From assembly GCA_016256075.1 (NCBI GenBank), contig SDVU01000862.1, positions 1-10,044 on the forward strand: a DNA stretch of 10,044 nt, read 5' to 3'. Every line of letters starts with the position of its first letter. Position 1 is the first letter of the stretch. The notes below the pieces were generated by a model. That model was not told the DNA's origin and did not search any database. It saw only the letters and a list, made by a program, of their open reading frames with translations. Origin of the DNA: Dictyocoela muelleri. Its lineage: Eukaryota; Microsporidia. A program made the position numbers and the translations under genes. Positions 8,801 to 10,044 of this stretch are shown piece after piece.

Positions 8801-8857
8801 ATTGTTTTCATTAATGATTTTGTTTATAAAATTTATTTGATTTTTCAAATCTTTCAT
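5816..8857 (-). CDS. BRWD/PHIP-like WD40 protein with low-complexity tail
   Basis: This is a 1013-residue intronless reading frame ending in TGA. Residues 120-490 read as diverged WD40 repeats; the clearest is 126-156 (GHFSGINSF, TGGEDGIIKSW), with others near 169-200, 360-395 and 462-487. Three landmarks match the BRWD/PHIP family as I know it: KSCTVKGHFSG before the first blade (family KR.LGHLS), TFLEPHP at 409-414 (family VLEPHP), and FFERYKKTPPEQFFYPDF at 491-508 (family YDKI..Q.FFH.DYRPL). Metazoan members bind chromatin through bromodomains after the propeller; no bromodomain is visible here. The tail (550-1013) is acidic and Asn/Asp/Ser-rich, with three tandem-repeat blocks and basic stretches at 701-722, 815-845 and 951-1010 that could act as nuclear signals. 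A nuclear scaffold or chromatin role is inference. The start is favoured by the CCC motif just upstream. The gene is near certain; the family call is about 70% sure, the alternative being a generic WD40 protein. Confidence 0.9.
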   Translation of the reverse strand: MKDLKNQINFINKIINENNHENDEFKKKEFLKDKFINDDFIKNKRLLGIESEHCIEGLSNFLNILKYDNLIEYFRSFKFINSYSDFEKFFKQRDLRSFLNNSDFFKNKNFKNKIVKENYFKSCTVKGHFSGINSFNITRNGMIIITGGEDGIIKSWYLRDGMAIQSYINHSMGITDMCLSHDEEYLASCDIFGKVCVTNLQKNNLLFTISEENQVDLVEFIGKNQLLLIESNGLIKKVEFDENCLLREEKNRVIENMGGINSIKAICITEGGNLLLIGGLFPFVISFNLRDIENNLYVFETQNCPVTTICTTKNKLKFAIATTSNLIIQYEFFETENPLKGNFRRIRNKNLKGYWRKDLIRINFDDFNYADKLCFLKDDQYLVVGSTDNKIRIFYNKVLLKIINASLITFLEPHPQKNLFLVATDELRMYDKDGDFQNIYLKNINNDQINLNDEKIKLENRIIDGHFTTDGENIVLIDEMGFINIFSLHPFFERYKKTPPEQFFYPDFVHSNLHFNLNSEDGTFNISKEINLNWVDHKNYFDDKTINNFNKKFKKKFNFDFESESESIEKICDLNFKDDLNFKGDLNFKDDLNFKDLYKSNVQDGYESDDLLKIKNDLKWTDPYLNRKLIKSAIEKIAIQHLDPLSIKTFTKKYCIPQPVEESSSEKSDNSEESVTDLSNDYDLISTESETKDYNLNNNSIADRIRNRIRERRRQIENKKRNDNKDLDDNKDLDDSKDLDHNKDLDDSKDLDHNKKDKNFNSNNKRIRRSIVHEENESSSIIKCCTKERNLSDESSFFESSSFVDHNFSEEGEFKDKVKSPKIKRMLDKIRNRQKNIIKHKNEQKAAVVESNINDPIKDSNDDNNTINNSHNTINNSHDNCHNTISNVTITDDTISDDTISDDNITSNTYSDDNITSDTYSDDNITDINITDNTTSDDTITDSSSSVITTLKNKKRKNESKKRLLFRVQNKKTKKELPSEKEKILNKKRKINLKERLLSRVRERRLKRKNKDN
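6038..6193 (-). repeat. In-frame Ser/Asp/Thr/Ile repeat block
   Basis: Residues 889-940 consist of variants of TISDD, NITSDTYSDD and DNIT, with nested periods of 5 and 10 residues. The region is rich in Ser, Thr and Asp and probably unstructured. A neighbouring block (residues 865-880) repeats NTINNSH twice. The DNA is built from ATC/ATT/AGT-type triplets, so slippage explains it; length differences between strains would be expected. Confidence 0.75.
6596..6685 (-). repeat. In-frame 18-bp tandem repeat (KDLDDN/S/H)
   Basis: Residues 725-754 are five hexapeptides of the form KDLD followed by DN, DS, HN, DS and HN. The last four form two tandem copies of a 12-residue DS/HN pair, so a later doubling of a 36-bp unit is likely. 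The block lies in the charged tail directly after a basic run (RIRNRIRERRRQIENKKR). Confidence 0.85.
7070..7138 (-). repeat. In-frame 18-bp tandem repeat (LNFKDD)
   Basis: Residues 574-596 of the WD40 protein are nearly four copies of the hexapeptide LNFKDD, with one copy reading LNFKGD. At DNA level the 18-bp unit is almost identical between copies, so the array grew by recent slippage or unequal exchange. It sits at the start of the disordered tail, after the propeller. Confidence 0.85.
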
Positions 8858-8863
8858 TATGGG
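8858..8863 (-). promoter_or_regulatory. CCC-like start signal of the WD40 gene
   Basis: On the minus strand the bases directly before the start codon read CCCATA-ATG, preceded by a run of ten A. A CCC- or GGG-type triplet just upstream of the ATG is the known hallmark of microsporidian genes and is thought to mark transcription or translation initiation. Here it stands out because the surrounding 60 bases contain almost no other C triplet. It supports both the chosen ATG and the taxonomic assignment. Confidence 0.6.
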
Positions 8864-8977
8864 TTTTTTTTTTGCACCTTTATTTTGGTTTTAAAACATT
8901 TTTGAAAGAATTTTAATTTGAAACAGATTTATGCTTTTACAATAAAAGAGTGAAGTAAACTAATGCTTTAAACGATT

Positions 8978-9069
8978 TTAATAATTAGGTTTATCTTTTA
9001 ATGAGATTATGTAAATGATTTTATTCTTGAAATATTTTCATGATAATTAATGATAAACCTGATTATTAA
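8978..9069. repeat. Inverted repeat upstream of the WD40 gene
   Basis: TTAATAATTAGGTTTATC (8978-8995) and GATAAACCTGATTATTAA (9052-9069) are complementary at 17 of 18 positions with a 56-base spacer. It begins about 120 bases upstream of the start codon. It could be a short MITE remnant or a regulatory site; nothing decides between these. Confidence 0.5.
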
Positions 9070-9155
9070 GATTTAATTTAACTTCAAATTATAATGTTGC
9101 TAATTCTTTTTATTACAAATTTTAATCATTAGTAACTTTGCTTGTAGGACAAAAT

Positions 9156-9279
9156 CTCACTTTCCTAAAATCTCTCAAAAAATTCAAAATTACCGCTAAT
9201 AACAAATGTACTTTAGATTATTAGTACTAAAATTCGGGTTTCAGAGCCCAAATCCTACTTTACTAAAATCTCAATTGAA
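9156..9279. repeat. Imperfect direct repeat about 98 bp apart
   Basis: CTTTCCTAAAATCTCTCAA near 9160 recurs as CTTTACTAAAATCTCAATT near 9258, with partly similar flanks on both sides. This could be an old tandem duplication of about 98 bp. The similarity is short and the context A+T-rich, so support is modest. Confidence 0.3.
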
Positions 9280-9834
9280 TCCTGAAACTATGGAATAATT
9301 ACAAGGATATAAATCATATTGATTTACTTGAAAGTCTCAAAGATGAAATAAAATTAAATATCTAATTTATTTTTGCAGTTTATTTATTTATTACCTATTT
9401 AATCAACCAAGAAATACATTACAAATTTACACATATGAATATCTTAATCAATAAAAATTTAATAATTACAGTGTGCAAATAAAAAAGTTTTCAGAAAAAA
9501 ATATAAAATTTAGACGATTAATATGCTAAAAGTATATATATGCTATTTCATTAATAATAGATCAAAAAATTATATAAATGAGGTAAATTTTTTTTTCTTT
9601 GGTACAGTTATTTTTTCATTTATTTTAACATTATTAATAAAATATCTGTAAATTATAAACGCGGGGTCTTGTTTTATATTCGGTCTACAACCAAGGTAGA
9701 GTCCATGGAAATATTATAAATAATAAAATATGGTATTGAGTCCCTTACCGTACCCGAAATAACGCCAAAAATGAATGTGTAAAAAAATTAAAAAAAAATG
9801 TTTTTGAGAAGAGTTTGAGGCGTTATTAGCGGAA

Positions 9835-9926
9835 ATCAACTTTTTCCAAAAAAATATAATCTAAAATTTCTATTTCGGGACATTGTCACGAAATAGAAAT
9901 TTTAGATTATATTTTTTGGAAAAGGT

Positions 9927-9930
<4 letters not shown>
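9835..9930. repeat. 42-bp-arm hairpin next to an (AT)n tract
   Basis: ATCAACTTTTTCC (from 9835) faces GGAAAAGGTTGAT (to 9930). The arms 9835-9877 and 9889-9930 match almost throughout, with an 11-base loop. It looks like a small fold-back element. A weaker inverted pair, AATAACGCC (9758-9766) and GGCGTTATT (9819-9827), lies just to its left. Confidence 0.7.

Positions 9931-9959
<29 letters not shown>
9929..9959. repeat. (AT)n microsatellite
   Basis: About 15 uninterrupted AT units lie between the hairpin at 9835-9930 and the second dispersed-repeat copy. Cruciform formation and slippage are likely here, so the assembled length may be unreliable. Confidence 0.9.
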
Positions 9960-9960
<1 letters not shown>

Positions 9961-10044
9961 CATGCTTACAACATCCATAGCTGCCAACCCGGAGAGTTGT
10001 CTCCAACCATAGTCTTATGACCTTTGGTTCCTGGTGTTCCAATA
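9956..10044. repeat. Dispersed repeat, copy 2 (cut by window edge)
   Basis: This is the second copy of the repeat at 2621-2705, in the same orientation, starting directly after the (AT)n tract and running off the right end of the window. The most conserved block is ATCCATAGCTGCCAACCCG. Differences cluster in the middle (around 10007-10018). Confidence 0.65.

Larger units (their letters stand above)
8864..9834. other. Upstream flank of the WD40 gene, no gene seen
   Basis: Apart from the inverted repeat at 8978-9069, the direct repeat near 9156-9279 and a short inverted pair at 9758-9827, nothing coding or RNA-like is supported. A less A+T-rich patch at 9660-9710 matches no known feature. Confidence 0.5.

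Noticed and set aside
7995-8801. Plus-strand open frames at 7995-8219 and 8616-8801
   Set aside because: Both are antisense shadows of the WD40 gene with no recognisable content.
1-10044. CRISPR array, retrovirus-like or LTR element, rRNA gene, plasmid origin
   Set aside because: No regularly spaced direct repeats with unique spacers, no reverse transcriptase, integrase or capsid-like motifs, and no rRNA-like segment were seen on either strand.

Overview
The window is very A+T-rich eukaryotic DNA with one intact protein gene surrounded by decayed DNA transposons, fold-back elements and small repeats. A microsporidian is the best guess, probably one of the larger, repeat-bearing genomes. The reasons are an intronless gene of extreme A+T bias; a CCC triplet six bases before its ATG, as is usual for microsporidian genes; a strongly diverged, shortened version of a conserved WD40 protein; and several Merlin-type transposase relics, a family known from microsporidia. 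The species cannot be told from this sequence.

Left part (1-2950): no gene. It holds two degenerate tRNA-like sequences (206-276 plus, 1128-1205 minus), a short GC-rich hairpin (364-386), a 344-bp fold-back element (700-1043), a pair of tandem hairpins (1624-1671), an eight-unit 16-bp minisatellite (2255-2382) and a dispersed repeat (2621-2705) whose second copy lies at the right edge of the window.

Middle part (2958-5121): a transposon graveyard. A Merlin/IS1595-type transposase relic runs on the minus strand (3161-3900) and ends at a 201-bp TA-flanked MITE with perfect 31-bp inverted ends (2958-3158). A second, clearly different Merlin relic runs on the plus strand (about 4330-5121). Between the two head-to-head relics lies a 258-bp near-perfect palindrome (3924-4181).

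Right part (5816-8857, minus strand): one 1013-residue gene. It encodes an N-terminal WD40 propeller resembling the BRWD/PHIP family, followed by a long charged, repeat-rich tail with basic clusters but no recognisable bromodomain. It has a CCC start signal and an AATAAA just past its stop. The remaining right flank (8864-10044) is non-coding with inverted repeats, an (AT)n tract and the second copy of the dispersed repeat.

No operon, CRISPR array, rRNA, retrovirus-like element or toxin gene was seen. Apart from the single gene there is no multi-gene system to reconstruct. The interest lies in the reduced BRWD-like protein and the layered repeats.
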